NCBI GenBank assembly: GCA_030442035.1
Contig: JAUJEA010000007.1
Span: forward strand, 124,001 to 188,000
Origin: Splendidivirga corallicola
GTDB taxonomy: Bacteria > Bacteroidota > Bacteroidia > Cytophagales > Cyclobacteriaceae
DNA: 64,000 nucleotides
Direction: 5' to 3'
A program made the position numbers and the translations under genes. Below the pieces are notes generated by a model. That model made no database searches, was not told where the DNA came from, and worked only from the letters and a program-made list of their open reading frames with translations. How positions within the stretch are numbered: position 1 is the first letter of the stretch; every line of letters begins with the position of its first letter. Positions 34,654-44,251 of the stretch are shown here, in pieces.

Positions 34654-35367
34654 TTATATGCTATGATCTCTTGGTAAAATCATCAGTCTTGGGATTCTCA
34701 CATGTCCAGGTTGTTTCATAATAAATCTGACTGTCTCAACAATATCTTCAACAGTCAGCGGTTCGTCAATGCCCAGGCTTTCCTTGGGGTGAACCTCCCA
34801 GTCTTTATGCAGTTCAGTCATCACTAATCCGGGTTCTATACAGGATATTTGAATACCAGTTCCTGCAAGTTCCATCCTCAAAGCTTCTGATAATGCTTCC
34901 ATAGCATACTTAGTCGCCGCGTATGCTCCTGCCGTGGGCCTGACTTTTGTGCCAAGAATACTCGAAATGTTAATAACATGTCCAGATCCCTGTTTTTTGA
35001 ACCTCTTTAAAATCTTATAGGTTAATCTGAATGTTGATTCAATGTTCAGTCGGAGCATTGAAGCCATTTTATCAATATCGATCTCTTCAATGGTACCCAC
35101 CTCCATTGCACCGGCGCAATTGAATAGATAGTCGCATTTACCATATTTTTCACTAATAAACCCGTCTATAGAGTTTTGAAAATCAATAGAGTTAAGATCT
35201 CCTGTCAATATATCAACATCCTCTGAATCCAATTCATTTAACCTATTGCTTCTACGAGCAGTAACGATCAGCCGAAGATCCTGCTCCTCCTTTAATGATT
35301 TGGCAATAGCAAATCCTATTCCGCTACTTGCCCCGGTTATTAAACATACTTTTTTCTGACTATTCAT
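34654..35367 (-). CDS. Short-chain dehydrogenase/reductase
   Basis: 237 residues from ATG 35367 (MNSQKKVCLITGASSG); the frame is open to 35400 but the extra residues are not SDR-like. Motifs: TGASSGIG for NAD(P), NCAGAME, catalytic Ser in NISSILG and YAATK. Arg residues after strand 2 (TARRSNRL) favour NADP. Classical SDR length; substrate unknown. Single gene, divergent from the DinB-like gene. Confidence 0.88.
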   Translation of the reverse strand: MNSQKKVCLITGASSGIGFAIAKSLKEEQDLRLIVTARRSNRLNELDSEDVDILTGDLNSIDFQNSIDGFISEKYGKCDYLFNCAGAMEVGTIEEIDIDKMASMLRLNIESTFRLTYKILKRFKKQGSGHVINISSILGTKVRPTAGAYAATKYAMEALSEALRMELAGTGIQISCIEPGLVMTELHKDWEVHPKESLGIDEPLTVEDIVETVRFIMKQPGHVRIPRLMILPRDHSI

Positions 35368-35649
35368 TGTGCATGGGTTTTCAAATATTGATGCCAGCAA
35401 TATAGTGTTTTATGTCATGTTTGTATAAAGAACTACCTGATAATGGATCATTTTGATCGGAATTATTAGCCAAAACCCAAAGCTGAGATGTTTCATATCA
35501 TTGGTGGATAGCTCCTGATTTTATCTCCCTGTTCCTTTAGTTTGATTTTGACTACAAGCAATGCAATTTGATCGTGTTTCGAATGATTAGCGCTTTCCAT
35601 TGTATTCTGAAAAGTGTAAATTTTCCTAAGAAAGGTAAACCTGAAAATC

Positions 35650-36159
35650 ATGGCAAATGAAATGAAACTGGAGGAAGCCATTCTCGCATCATGGAGAACC
35701 AATAATCAAGTAAATGTTTATCTTTTTGAAAACCTTCCAGGGGAATTATGGCCCCTAAAAGTTCCCGGTGCACCCAGGCGTACTGTGCAAATGATAGCTG
35801 GTCACATTCACAATTGTCGTTGCATGTGGATAAAAATGTTAAATAAGGAGTTTAACATAAAAGTTCCCGGAAGTGTCAATAGGCATAAAGTCACCAAGGA
35901 AGAGCTTATCCCTGCTTTGATGCAAAGCAGTGAAGGGATTATAAAACTCATTGAACTCAATCTGACCTCAAAAGTGAAAAAGATCCCAAACTTTCATGCC
36001 GGAAATGTAGTGGATTTTGTGGCCTACTTCATCGCACACGAAGCACATCATCGTGGTCAGATATGCATGCTTGCCAGACAACTTGGTCACAGGCTCCCTA
36101 AAAAAGTTGCAGTAGGGATATGGGAATGGACAAAACGAAGAAAAGAGTGGAGCAGATGA
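35650..36159 (+). CDS. DinB-family protein
   Basis: 169 residues, a four-helix bundle of the DinB/YfiT-like superfamily. The three metal-binding His are visible: IAGHIHNCRCMW in helix 2 and AYFIAHEAHHRGQICMLARQ in helix 4. Members are metal-dependent enzymes, often thiol (bacillithiol, mycothiol) S-transferases; the role here is not known. Confidence 0.8.
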   Translation: MANEMKLEEAILASWRTNNQVNVYLFENLPGELWPLKVPGAPRRTVQMIAGHIHNCRCMWIKMLNKEFNIKVPGSVNRHKVTKEELIPALMQSSEGIIKLIELNLTSKVKKIPNFHAGNVVDFVAYFIAHEAHHRGQICMLARQLGHRLPKKVAVGIWEWTKRRKEWSR

Positions 36160-36362
36160 TAGTTAATAATTTCCTGGCGGTTCCAGATACATAAATGTTT
36201 AAATTGATTCCGCCAGACACAGGAGTGCAGAGTAAATTATGTAGTGACTTAAAATATCCATGGTCTGTAATTATTAAACAAAATCATGTGAAATGATCAC
36301 TATGATCAGGAAGTTATCAAAGTAGATTTGACCATCATTGATGAATACATCATTTAAATTGA

Positions 36363-36401
36363 GCAAGCGCTTGCAAAATATTTAATATGACACTACTTTT
36401 G
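36363..36401 (+). promoter_or_regulatory. Promoter with LacI-type operator GCAAGCGCTTGC
   Basis: A perfect 12-bp palindrome at 36363-36374 overlaps the -33 TTG (36371-36373) of a Bacteroidota-type promoter whose -7 box TACTTTTG lies at 36394-36401, with a 20-nt spacer. A bound repressor would block RNA polymerase. It is 147 bp upstream of the first dehydrogenase gene of the catabolic locus. The rest of the 350-bp gap from 36160 shows nothing else definite. Confidence 0.75.
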
Positions 36402-36509
36402 AAAAGCCTTATTGGAAGATCTATTCTCCGCTCCTGCATCCTTTGTTTGAGTGAATATGCTTCCATTACCAAAAAAATTGAATTTAGGTCGAACTACACA
36501 TAACAAATC

Positions 36510-37913
36510 ATGAAAAGTAATTATTCAAGAAGATCGTTTTTAGCTTCTGTCTCAATGCTTGCGGCGGGAACAGCACTGAGTACTTCCGCTTTTAGTTTCG
36601 GCTTGGGAAGTAGAAAATTAAAGATAGCGCTTGTAGGAACTGGTGTGCGCGGCACATCTTTCTGGGGTAAAAGGTTGGTTGATGTCTACCCGGATTTGTT
36701 GGAATTTGTTGGATTGTGTGATATAAATCCCGGAAGAGTAGAATATGCCAAAAAATATATGAAGGTGAAATGCAATACTTATACAGATTTTAGTAAGATG
36801 ATTGCAGAAAATTCTCCGGATTTGGTCATTGTCACCACAACAGATGCTACTCACCATGAGTATATCGTGCGAGGTTTAGAATTGGGATGCGATATACTGA
36901 CTGAGAAGCCATTAACGACTGATGAAGACAAATGTCAGCAAATACTTGATGCGGAAAGAAAATCCAAAAAGAATGTGATCGTTGGTTTCAATTACCGCTG
37001 GAGCCCGTACAATACAAAAGTAAAAGAATTATTACGGGATGGTTCCATTGGGAAGATCACTTCTGTTGATTTTCACTGGTATTTGAATACTTATCATGGC
37101 GCTTCGTACTTCAGAAGGTGGCATGGTTTGAGGCAGGAAGGTGGGACACTTTGGGTCCATAAAGCCACACACCATTTCGATCTTTTAAATTGGTGGTTGG
37201 ATTCCGATCCTCAGGAAGTATTCGCTTATGGCGACCTGGAACACTATGGAAGCAACAATCCGTTCCGTGGGAAAAATTGCCGAGACTGCAAGCACACACA
37301 AACCTGTAAATTTTACTGGGATATTACCAAAAGTCGCAGAGATGTAGATCTATATGTTAACAATGAAAAACATGATGGATATATCAGAGATAATTGCCTG
37401 TTCAGAGAAGAGATCAATATCTATGATAAAATGTCCGCCCAGGTAAAATATAAAAATAATGCGATTGTCAATTATTCTTTAACAACTTATTCCCCTTTTG
37501 AAGGCTGGAGGGTAGCCTTTAATGGTACTAAAGGTCGCATTGAAGCCTGGTTGGATATTCCTTATCACAAAAAAGAAGCCTTGAGCCAGGAGGAATTGCA
37601 TGCCCTGGAAATGAGTCAAGGTGGTCAGGAAGTAGCTCGTTATGAGCCTGTGATCCTGCACAATGTTTGGGGAAAACACAAAACCATACAAGTGCCCTAT
37701 GAGCGGGGAGGCCATGGAGGTGGAGATAAGAGACTGCATGACAAGGTATTTAAGGATCCTGATAAGAAAGACCCATTTGACAGAGCAGCTGGTGTACGAG
37801 ATGGTGCAATGTCGATTCTGATCGGTATCGCGGCCAGGAAAAGCATTGAAAGTGGAAGGCCGGTGAAAATAGCAGAATTGACAGATTTGGAACCTAGGAT
37901 TTCAAGAATATAA
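36510..37913 (+). CDS. Tat-exported Gfo/Idh/MocA-family oxidoreductase with a Cys cluster
   Basis: 467 residues. Twin-arginine signal at the N-terminus (SRRSFLASVSMLAAG), then a Rossmann domain with ALVGTGVRG (40-48), the EKP motif in DILTEKPLTTDE and a C-terminal beta domain. Such enzymes oxidise or reduce sugars, sometimes with tightly bound NAD. Cys257, Cys260 and Cys266, plus Cys296, form a CxxC-x5-C cluster that could bind zinc or iron-sulfur; it is not part of the core family. It leads the catabolic locus behind a LacI operator. Confidence 0.88.
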   Translation: MKSNYSRRSFLASVSMLAAGTALSTSAFSFGLGSRKLKIALVGTGVRGTSFWGKRLVDVYPDLLEFVGLCDINPGRVEYAKKYMKVKCNTYTDFSKMIAENSPDLVIVTTTDATHHEYIVRGLELGCDILTEKPLTTDEDKCQQILDAERKSKKNVIVGFNYRWSPYNTKVKELLRDGSIGKITSVDFHWYLNTYHGASYFRRWHGLRQEGGTLWVHKATHHFDLLNWWLDSDPQEVFAYGDLEHYGSNNPFRGKNCRDCKHTQTCKFYWDITKSRRDVDLYVNNEKHDGYIRDNCLFREEINIYDKMSAQVKYKNNAIVNYSLTTYSPFEGWRVAFNGTKGRIEAWLDIPYHKKEALSQEELHALEMSQGGQEVARYEPVILHNVWGKHKTIQVPYERGGHGGGDKRLHDKVFKDPDKKDPFDRAAGVRDGAMSILIGIAARKSIESGRPVKIAELTDLEPRISRI

Positions 37914-37961
37914 CATGAAATGAATAATTGCATTCAAGCAGAGCTAGTTTTAAATATTAAT

Positions 37962-37973
37962 GCAAGCGCTTGT
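37962..37973. promoter_or_regulatory. LacI-type operator GCAAGCGCTTGT
   Basis: One-base variant of the palindrome, 38 nt before the DUF1080 start. It rules out an upstream ATG (37960) as the start of that gene, because that ATG lies immediately before the operator. The nearby -7 box is not clear. Confidence 0.65.
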
Positions 37974-38010
37974 TCAATATGTTTTCATAAATAATCATAA
38001 AAAGAAAAAA

Positions 38011-38610
38011 ATGTCTAAGAAAATTGTTTTTTCAGCAGCAATCCTCATTTGTTCTTGCCTTTGGGTTAACGCACAAACTCCAAAATTAAAAAAAGCCTTC
38101 AACGGAAAGAATCTGAAGGGATGGGCTGTTCCCGAAAATAACATTTGGTGGTCTGCCAATGATGGTGTACTTACCGTAAAAAATGGCCCCGACAAAAAAG
38201 GATCCATCTTGTGGACAGAAAAGGAATATGAAAACTTTATCATCGAAACAGATTTTTTATTTGGAGAAGGAACAGTTGATTCCGGTATCTTTCTAAGAAC
38301 TGATAGTCAACAGATCCAACTTGGTATTTCAGGTTCGCTTAAGCGAGATATGACTTGCTCTCCTTATATCGCTGGCAAAGGATATCCTGTGGAGGCAAGC
38401 AATATTAAGCAACTCCTGAAGCAGGAAGACTGGAATACTGTCAGAATTCAAGCTGTTGGAAATTTGTATACTGTTTGGCTGAATGGCGAACAAGTTCTGA
38501 ATTATGAATCTGAAAATGCTGCCGCCAAAGGACCATTAGGTCTTCAGTTACATGCAAACAGGGATATGGCCATTCATTTCCGCAATATTAAAATTGGCAA
38601 ACTGCCATAA
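38011..38610 (+). CDS. DUF1080 (3-keto-disaccharide hydrolase-like) secreted protein
   Basis: 199 residues from ATG 38011, with a signal peptide (IVFSAAILICSCLWVNAQ). DUF1080 is a jelly-roll, LamG-like fold: KAFNGKNLKGW start, TDFLFGEGTVDSGIFLRTD and WNTVRIQAVGNLYTVWLNGE. Characterised members act on 3-keto-glycosides made by Gfo/Idh/MocA enzymes, cleaving by elimination/hydration rather than classical hydrolysis. It sits between Tat-exported oxidoreductases, which fits that pathway in the periplasm. Confidence 0.88.
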   Translation: MSKKIVFSAAILICSCLWVNAQTPKLKKAFNGKNLKGWAVPENNIWWSANDGVLTVKNGPDKKGSILWTEKEYENFIIETDFLFGEGTVDSGIFLRTDSQQIQLGISGSLKRDMTCSPYIAGKGYPVEASNIKQLLKQEDWNTVRIQAVGNLYTVWLNGEQVLNYESENAAAKGPLGLQLHANRDMAIHFRNIKIGKLP

Positions 38611-38694
38611 TCGCCCTTCATTGCTGGTAGTCACAAATCAAAGGAAGTGCTATTAGAAAATGAACAAATGACATCATGAAAAAAACTAAATAAT

Positions 38695-39786
38695 ATGTTG
38701 AAGAAATTTTTGAGTGCCCATACATTACTGTCAGGGCTTTTAATTACTGTATTTTTATATGCTTCCTGCAATGCTCCTAAAAAAGAAAGTCAGCAGGCTG
38801 AAGAAACTAATGCGGAAAAAAGAATCAAACTTGTCAGGAATGATGGCCAAAAGAAGGTAGATGTGTACATTGATGGCAACTTTTTTACTTCATACATCTA
38901 TCCAAACTCAATTAAGAAACCAGTGCTTTACCCTTTGCATACACCTAATGGCACCAAAATTACTAGGAAATTCCCAATGGAATCTTCCCCTGGTGAACGT
39001 GTGGACCATCCACACCATGTAGGAGTATGGTTTAACTATGGAGATGTGAATGGTTTGGATTTCTGGAATAATTCAGATTCTATAAAAGTAGAAAAGAGAG
39101 ATGGTTATGGAACAATCGTCCACAGAGAGATAGATAATATACAAGAAGGGGATGAACAAGCGAATCTGGAAGTTTCTATGGATTGGTTGGCTCCAGATGG
39201 CGAATTGCTCCTGAAGGAAAATACGAAATTCGTTTTTAGAGGAGAGGGGAAAGAATATGCCATTGATCGTGTTACTACACTCACTGCACAAAATGAGGAC
39301 GTTCTTTTTAAGGATAACAAAGAAGGCGTGCTTGGCATCAGGGTCACACGTCAGCTGGAGCATCCGTCGGATAAACCCGATATTTTTACAGATGCTAATG
39401 GAATACCTACAGGAGTACCAGTACTTAATAATGAAGGAGTGAATGGAAAATACATCAATAGCGAAGGTATTGAAGGTGCCGACTGCTGGGGCAAAAGAGC
39501 AGATTGGGTAAACCTCACTTCTACGATAGGAGAAGAAGCAATTTCACTAGCCATTCTGGATCACAAATCAAATATCGGATATCCGACTTATTGGCATACC
39601 CGTGGTTACGGATTGTTTGCTGCGAATCCACTAGGACAAGAGGTTTTTAGCAAGGGACAAAAAAACTTGAATTTTAAATTGGAAAAAGGAAAAAGTGTAA
39701 CATTTAAGCATCGCATTATTGTTGCCAGTAGTAAGTTAGGAAAAGAAGTATTGGATTCCAGATTTGCAGAATTTTCAAACAATTGA
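38695..39786 (+). CDS. DUF6807 (PmoA-like) lipoprotein
   Basis: 363 residues. Lipoprotein signal with Cys25 (LYASCNAPKK), then a beta-sandwich typical of the DUF6807 family, often annotated 'PmoA family' after a misleading name: GERVDHPHHVGVWFNYGDVN and DCWGKRADWVNL are conserved family stretches. The family is always found with Gfo/Idh/MocA and DUF1080 genes in glycoside loci; its activity is not established. The His/Asp in the first motif could be catalytic or bind metal. Confidence 0.82.
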   Translation: MLKKFLSAHTLLSGLLITVFLYASCNAPKKESQQAEETNAEKRIKLVRNDGQKKVDVYIDGNFFTSYIYPNSIKKPVLYPLHTPNGTKITRKFPMESSPGERVDHPHHVGVWFNYGDVNGLDFWNNSDSIKVEKRDGYGTIVHREIDNIQEGDEQANLEVSMDWLAPDGELLLKENTKFVFRGEGKEYAIDRVTTLTAQNEDVLFKDNKEGVLGIRVTRQLEHPSDKPDIFTDANGIPTGVPVLNNEGVNGKYINSEGIEGADCWGKRADWVNLTSTIGEEAISLAILDHKSNIGYPTYWHTRGYGLFAANPLGQEVFSKGQKNLNFKLEKGKSVTFKHRIIVASSKLGKEVLDSRFAEFSNN

Positions 39787-39856
39787 TCAACCAAGTTTCT
39801 TTACATTAACTTATTGCCAAACGAATTTATTTACGCTTAATCAATAAAAAACAGAT

Positions 39857-41233
39857 ATGAGTAATAGAAGAGATTTCATTAAAAAAACAGCCCTGGGTAC
39901 CGCCGGAGTCGCCCTTGGAGCGACCGCTTTCTCAGCAAAGTCATACGGTAACATTTTGGGTGCAAACAACAAAGTAGTACTTGGATCCATAGGTATCCGT
40001 GGCAGAGGTAAAGGCCTGTTGGATAGTTTTTCCAAAATGTATGGCGATGGCGTAACTATCAAAACGATTTGCGATGTGGATACACAGTTTTTTCAGGAGA
40101 GGGTGCAACTGGCAGCCAACAATCAAAAAGGCAATAAACCAGGTACCGAAATAGACATGCGAAAAGTTTATGATGATAAGGACATTGATGCTGTGGTCAT
40201 AGCTACACCGAATCATTGGCATGCGCTTGCTACCATATGGGCTTGTCAGGCTGGTAAACATGTATATGTTGAAAAGCCAAGTTCTCATAACGTCTGGGAA
40301 GGACGTAAAATGGTGGAAGCAGCAAGAAAATATAATCGAATTGTACAGGTAGGTTTCCAAAACCGTTCGATTAGCAATGTTATGCAAGCCATGAACTTTT
40401 TGCATAGCGGTGGTATAGGCGATGTATTTATGGCTCGGGGAACTTGTTTTAAACCGCGTGATTCTTTTGGAATTTCAAAAGACAGTACTCCTCCATCTAC
40501 CTTGAATTATGATCTGTGGTTAGGGCCCGCAACATATCGTTCCTATAATGAAAAGAAAGGGCATTATAATTGGCACTGGCATTGGGATACCGGAAATGGT
40601 GACACCGGGAATCAAGGGCCTCACCAATTCGATATTGCCCGATGGGGTTTGAATAAAAAAGTTCATCCGGTTAAGGTTCAATCAATGGGTGGTATTTTTG
40701 GTATATCACCAACCGAATGTTCCCAGGAAACACCGAATACACAAACCTCTGTTCTTGAATATGAAGATGGCAAAATATTGGAATTTGAAACGCGGGGTCG
40801 CTACACCAATGCTGAGGCGAATGCCGGAGTAAAGATTGGTAACTTGTTTTATGGTACTGACGGATGGATGGAAATCAGTGGTTCAAATTGGAAGGCTTAC
40901 AAAGGCCGTGAAAATGAACCATTTGCCGGATCAGGTATGGCAGAAGGTGCTGCCGTTGGTGGGGATCAGACTTTCCGCACCGCTCCTGACAGTAAAGGGC
41001 ATTTCGGTAATTTTATTGATGGTGTGCGGTCAGGAAACCGCCATGACCTTAATTGTGATGTGGAAGAAGGCCATATGTCAACAGTACTTCCGCTAATATC
41101 CAATATCGCTTATAGAGTCGGGGAAACTTTGAAATTTAATGGAGAGTTTGAAGAATTTATTGATAACGAGACAGCAGATCTAATGCTAACAAGAAGGTAC
41201 AGGTATCCATACATCGTTCCTGAAAAAGTCTAG
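39857..41233 (+). CDS. Tat-exported Gfo/Idh/MocA-family oxidoreductase
   Basis: 458 residues. Tat signal SNRRDFIKKTALGTAGVALG, then Rossmann GSIGIRGRG and YVEKPSSHNVWEGRKMVEAA with the EKP Lys. The C-terminal domain contains NWHWHWDTGNGDTGNQGPHQ, typical of the secreted subfamily common in Bacteroidota and Planctomycetes. Probably a sugar 3-dehydrogenase with bound NAD acting in the periplasm, next to DUF6807. A hairpin follows 38 nt after the stop. Confidence 0.88.
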   Translation: MSNRRDFIKKTALGTAGVALGATAFSAKSYGNILGANNKVVLGSIGIRGRGKGLLDSFSKMYGDGVTIKTICDVDTQFFQERVQLAANNQKGNKPGTEIDMRKVYDDKDIDAVVIATPNHWHALATIWACQAGKHVYVEKPSSHNVWEGRKMVEAARKYNRIVQVGFQNRSISNVMQAMNFLHSGGIGDVFMARGTCFKPRDSFGISKDSTPPSTLNYDLWLGPATYRSYNEKKGHYNWHWHWDTGNGDTGNQGPHQFDIARWGLNKKVHPVKVQSMGGIFGISPTECSQETPNTQTSVLEYEDGKILEFETRGRYTNAEANAGVKIGNLFYGTDGWMEISGSNWKAYKGRENEPFAGSGMAEGAAVGGDQTFRTAPDSKGHFGNFIDGVRSGNRHDLNCDVEEGHMSTVLPLISNIAYRVGETLKFNGEFEEFIDNETADLMLTRRYRYPYIVPEKV

Positions 41234-41271
41234 TCATAGTATTTATTTAAGGTTTATGAACTATTGGAATG

Positions 41272-41298
41272 GTAGCCAATCCTATTCGGATTGGCTAC
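41272..41298 (+). terminator. Strong hairpin between the Gfo/Idh/MocA and GH2 genes
   Basis: Perfect 11-bp stem GTAGCCAATCC / GGATTGGCTAC (41272-41282 with 41288-41298), 5-nt loop. It is followed by TAAATATATT rather than a T run, so it may act as a partial terminator or an mRNA-end stabiliser, lowering expression of the GH2 gene relative to the upstream genes. Confidence 0.5.
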
Positions 41299-41408
41299 TA
41301 AATATATTATTGCACAGGGCTTTGTTTCCTGTTTGTATACAACTCAAAGAAAATTCATTGAACAGATCCATTTTATCTTTTTTTATATTTCTCCAGGTTG
41401 CTATAAAG

Positions 41409-44189
41409 ATGAATAAACATATCTACAAGCTCTTATTACTTATTTGTCATTCATTGATGTTGAGCCATTCAACAACTATGGGACAGGGTACTGAAAAAAT
41501 TTATCTGTCAGGCACCGGAGCAGAGAATACCAAAACCTGGGACTTTTATTGTTCTGATGGCATGAATAGCAAAAAATGGACAACCATTGAGGTACCCTCA
41601 TGTTGGGAACAGCAGGGTTTTGGTGCCTACAACTATGGTCATGATGAATATAAGAATCGCCTTAACGAAACAGGGACCTACCGATATACTTTTAGTATTC
41701 CGAAAAACTGGAGTTCCAAACAGGTAAGGATCATTTTTGAAGGCGTGATGACGGATGCCACAGTAAAAATAAATGGCAGATTAGCCGGACCAACACATCA
41801 AGGGGCTTTTTATGAATTTGAATATGACATTACAAAACTTTTGAAATTTGGCAGGCAAAACACTGTTGAAGTGTTTGTTGAAAAACATTCGGGAAATGCT
41901 TCGATAAATGACGCCGAACGAAAAGCGGACTTTTGGATTTTTGGTGGGCTGTTCCGCCCTGTTTATCTGGAAGCAAAACCTGGAGAGAATATACACAGGG
42001 TGGCTATTGATGCAAAAGCCAACGGTTCATTTAAAGCTGATGTCCATATCTCCAACATTAGAAAAGCTGATTTATTGGAGGTAAACATTCAAAATGCAAA
42101 GGGTGAAATAGTCGAAACATTTAAAGCTGAGCTTAACGGAACACCGAGTCGAATTTCAGGCAATATCAAAAACCCGGTGACATGGAACCCTGAACAGCCA
42201 TATTTGTATCAAGCGATATTCAAATTGAAATCAGGAGATAAAACCCTCCACCAGCATGTTGAAAAATTCGGGTGTCGTACAGTAGAGGTAAGAGCACATG
42301 ACGGCATTTATGTCAATGATGTTCGGATAAAATTCAAGGGAGTGAACCGACACACTTTCCATCCCGATTATGCACGTACATCATCCAAGGCACTCAGCAT
42401 TGAAGCAGTTAATCTGATGAAGGAAATGAATATGAATGCCGTAAGAATGTCACACTATCCTCCCGAAAAACATTTCCTGGATGTATGCGATTCCTTGGGT
42501 CTATTTGTTTTGGACGAGCTCTCCGGATGGCAAAGACCACCATACGACGAGAAAATTGGACGCAAACTATTAAAGGAAATGATCGTACGGGATGTAAATC
42601 ATCCAAGCATTATTTTATGGGACAATGGAAATGAAGGAGGATGGAATGATCAGTTGGATAATGATTTCGCTAAACTTGACATTCAACAACGCAAAGTTTT
42701 ACATCCCTGGGAGGATTTTCGGGAAACGAATACCAAACACTATATCGATTATAATTACCTGTCGCTGGATGGTTATAGTAAACGTAAAATATTCTTTCCA
42801 ACGGAAGTATTACATGGACTCTATGATGGTGGACATGGTGCTGGTCTGGAAGATTATTGGTTAAGGATTTGGAATCATCCTCTGGCAGCCGGTGCATTTC
42901 TGTGGGTATTTGCGGATGAGGGTATAGCCCGGACAGATAGGGATGGCCAAATCGATATGGATGGTAATCATGCGCCGGATGGTATTTTAGGACCATATAT
43001 GGAAAAGGAAGCCAGTTTTTTCACCATAAAAAAAGTGTGGAGCCCGATCCATATAGAAAAAAGATATATAACACCGGACTTCAATGGCATTTTCAATATT
43101 GAGAACAGATATCATTACACAAATCTTAGCCAATGCACATTTTTTGTGGAATGGCTAAAGTATTCAGAGATACATGATGGAAAATCTATAGAAACTACCT
43201 TCAAGGAAGAAGTAAATCTTAATTTGATGCCAGATCAAAAGGGGAAACTCAAAGTAACTCTGCCCTCAAACTGGAAAGAATCGCATCTTTTAAAAATAAC
43301 TGCTAAAGATTTGAAAGGCAGTACAATTGCTACATGGACCTATCCTGTGCAAAGTCCTGAAGCTATCGTTAATCAGTTGAGCGATATGGGAGATACATCG
43401 GAAGTTATTCTAACAGAAGATGAAATTCAATACAAGGTACAGGTTGCTGAATTGATTTATACCTTTAACAAAGAAGACGGACAATTAACAGAAGTTCGTA
43501 GTGGCGGCACAATTAATCCTTTGAAAAATGGGCCTGTTTTCGTGAGCAAAGAGAAAGCAGTAAAACAAGTTGAATCAATCACAAATGATGATGGCTCTGT
43601 TTCTATCAACACAGTTTATGAAAAGGGTGATTCAGTTGGTTGGAAAATTAAGAAAAGCGGGTTACTTGAATTGAAAGTAGCCTATGAACCGGAACGCATG
43701 GCACCTTATGCCGGTATCAGTTTTTCTTATCCCGAAGAGAGTGTATCAGGCATGAGATGGATGGGAGAAGGACCTTATCGTGTATGGAAAAACAGAATGG
43801 TCGGAACGAATTTTGGCATATGGGAAAAATCATACAATCAAACGATGACAGGACATTCCGGTTTTGATTATCCGGAATTCAAAGGTTATCATGCTGAAAC
43901 CTATTGGGTTGAAATTAATGGTAAAGACAATAAAGGCTTTAAAGTCTATATCAAATCAAATGACATATTCTTCCGTATGCTGACACCGGATCAATCGGAT
44001 GATGGCAGAACCACCATGATAGATTTTCCAGCCGGTGATATTTCGTTTTTACATGGAATAAACGCCATAGGTACAAAGTTTAAAGAAACATCAAAATTGG
44101 GACCGCAAGCGTCTAACTACTTTTATCATCCTAATAATATTTACAGAAGAAAGCTTAGAATGCAACTTGTTTTTGATTTTCGAAAATGA
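41409..44189 (+). CDS. Glycoside hydrolase family 2 (beta-galactosidase-like)
   Basis: 926 residues from ATG 41409 with a signal peptide (IYKLLLLICHSLMLSHSTT); the frame is open to 41256 but that includes the hairpin and no signal. GH2 layout: jelly-roll (CWEQQGFGAYNYGHDEY), Ig-like domain, TIM barrel with GVNRHTFHPDYARTSSKAL and the acid/base Glu in LWDNGNEGGW, nucleophile region FFPTEVLHGLYDG, then a C-terminal beta-galactosidase small-chain-like domain (MRWMGEGPYRVWKNRMVG). Exo-acting on beta-galactosides or related glycosides; the sugar is not read from sequence. The downstream context (uronate genes) leaves beta-glucuronidase or galacturonidase open. Confidence 0.9.
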   Translation: MNKHIYKLLLLICHSLMLSHSTTMGQGTEKIYLSGTGAENTKTWDFYCSDGMNSKKWTTIEVPSCWEQQGFGAYNYGHDEYKNRLNETGTYRYTFSIPKNWSSKQVRIIFEGVMTDATVKINGRLAGPTHQGAFYEFEYDITKLLKFGRQNTVEVFVEKHSGNASINDAERKADFWIFGGLFRPVYLEAKPGENIHRVAIDAKANGSFKADVHISNIRKADLLEVNIQNAKGEIVETFKAELNGTPSRISGNIKNPVTWNPEQPYLYQAIFKLKSGDKTLHQHVEKFGCRTVEVRAHDGIYVNDVRIKFKGVNRHTFHPDYARTSSKALSIEAVNLMKEMNMNAVRMSHYPPEKHFLDVCDSLGLFVLDELSGWQRPPYDEKIGRKLLKEMIVRDVNHPSIILWDNGNEGGWNDQLDNDFAKLDIQQRKVLHPWEDFRETNTKHYIDYNYLSLDGYSKRKIFFPTEVLHGLYDGGHGAGLEDYWLRIWNHPLAAGAFLWVFADEGIARTDRDGQIDMDGNHAPDGILGPYMEKEASFFTIKKVWSPIHIEKRYITPDFNGIFNIENRYHYTNLSQCTFFVEWLKYSEIHDGKSIETTFKEEVNLNLMPDQKGKLKVTLPSNWKESHLLKITAKDLKGSTIATWTYPVQSPEAIVNQLSDMGDTSEVILTEDEIQYKVQVAELIYTFNKEDGQLTEVRSGGTINPLKNGPVFVSKEKAVKQVESITNDDGSVSINTVYEKGDSVGWKIKKSGLLELKVAYEPERMAPYAGISFSYPEESVSGMRWMGEGPYRVWKNRMVGTNFGIWEKSYNQTMTGHSGFDYPEFKGYHAETYWVEINGKDNKGFKVYIKSNDIFFRMLTPDQSDDGRTTMIDFPAGDISFLHGINAIGTKFKETSKLGPQASNYFYHPNNIYRRKLRMQLVFDFRK

Positions 44190-44251
44190 TAAATGTCCTG
44201 AATCCCCATTTGTACATTATGCTAACTATCATATTTAAATTCCATTAACAT

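Noticed and set aside
37960-38010. Upstream ATG for the DUF1080 gene
   Set aside because: It lies immediately before the LacI-type operator and precedes a non-signal sequence; ATG 38011 gives a proper signal peptide.
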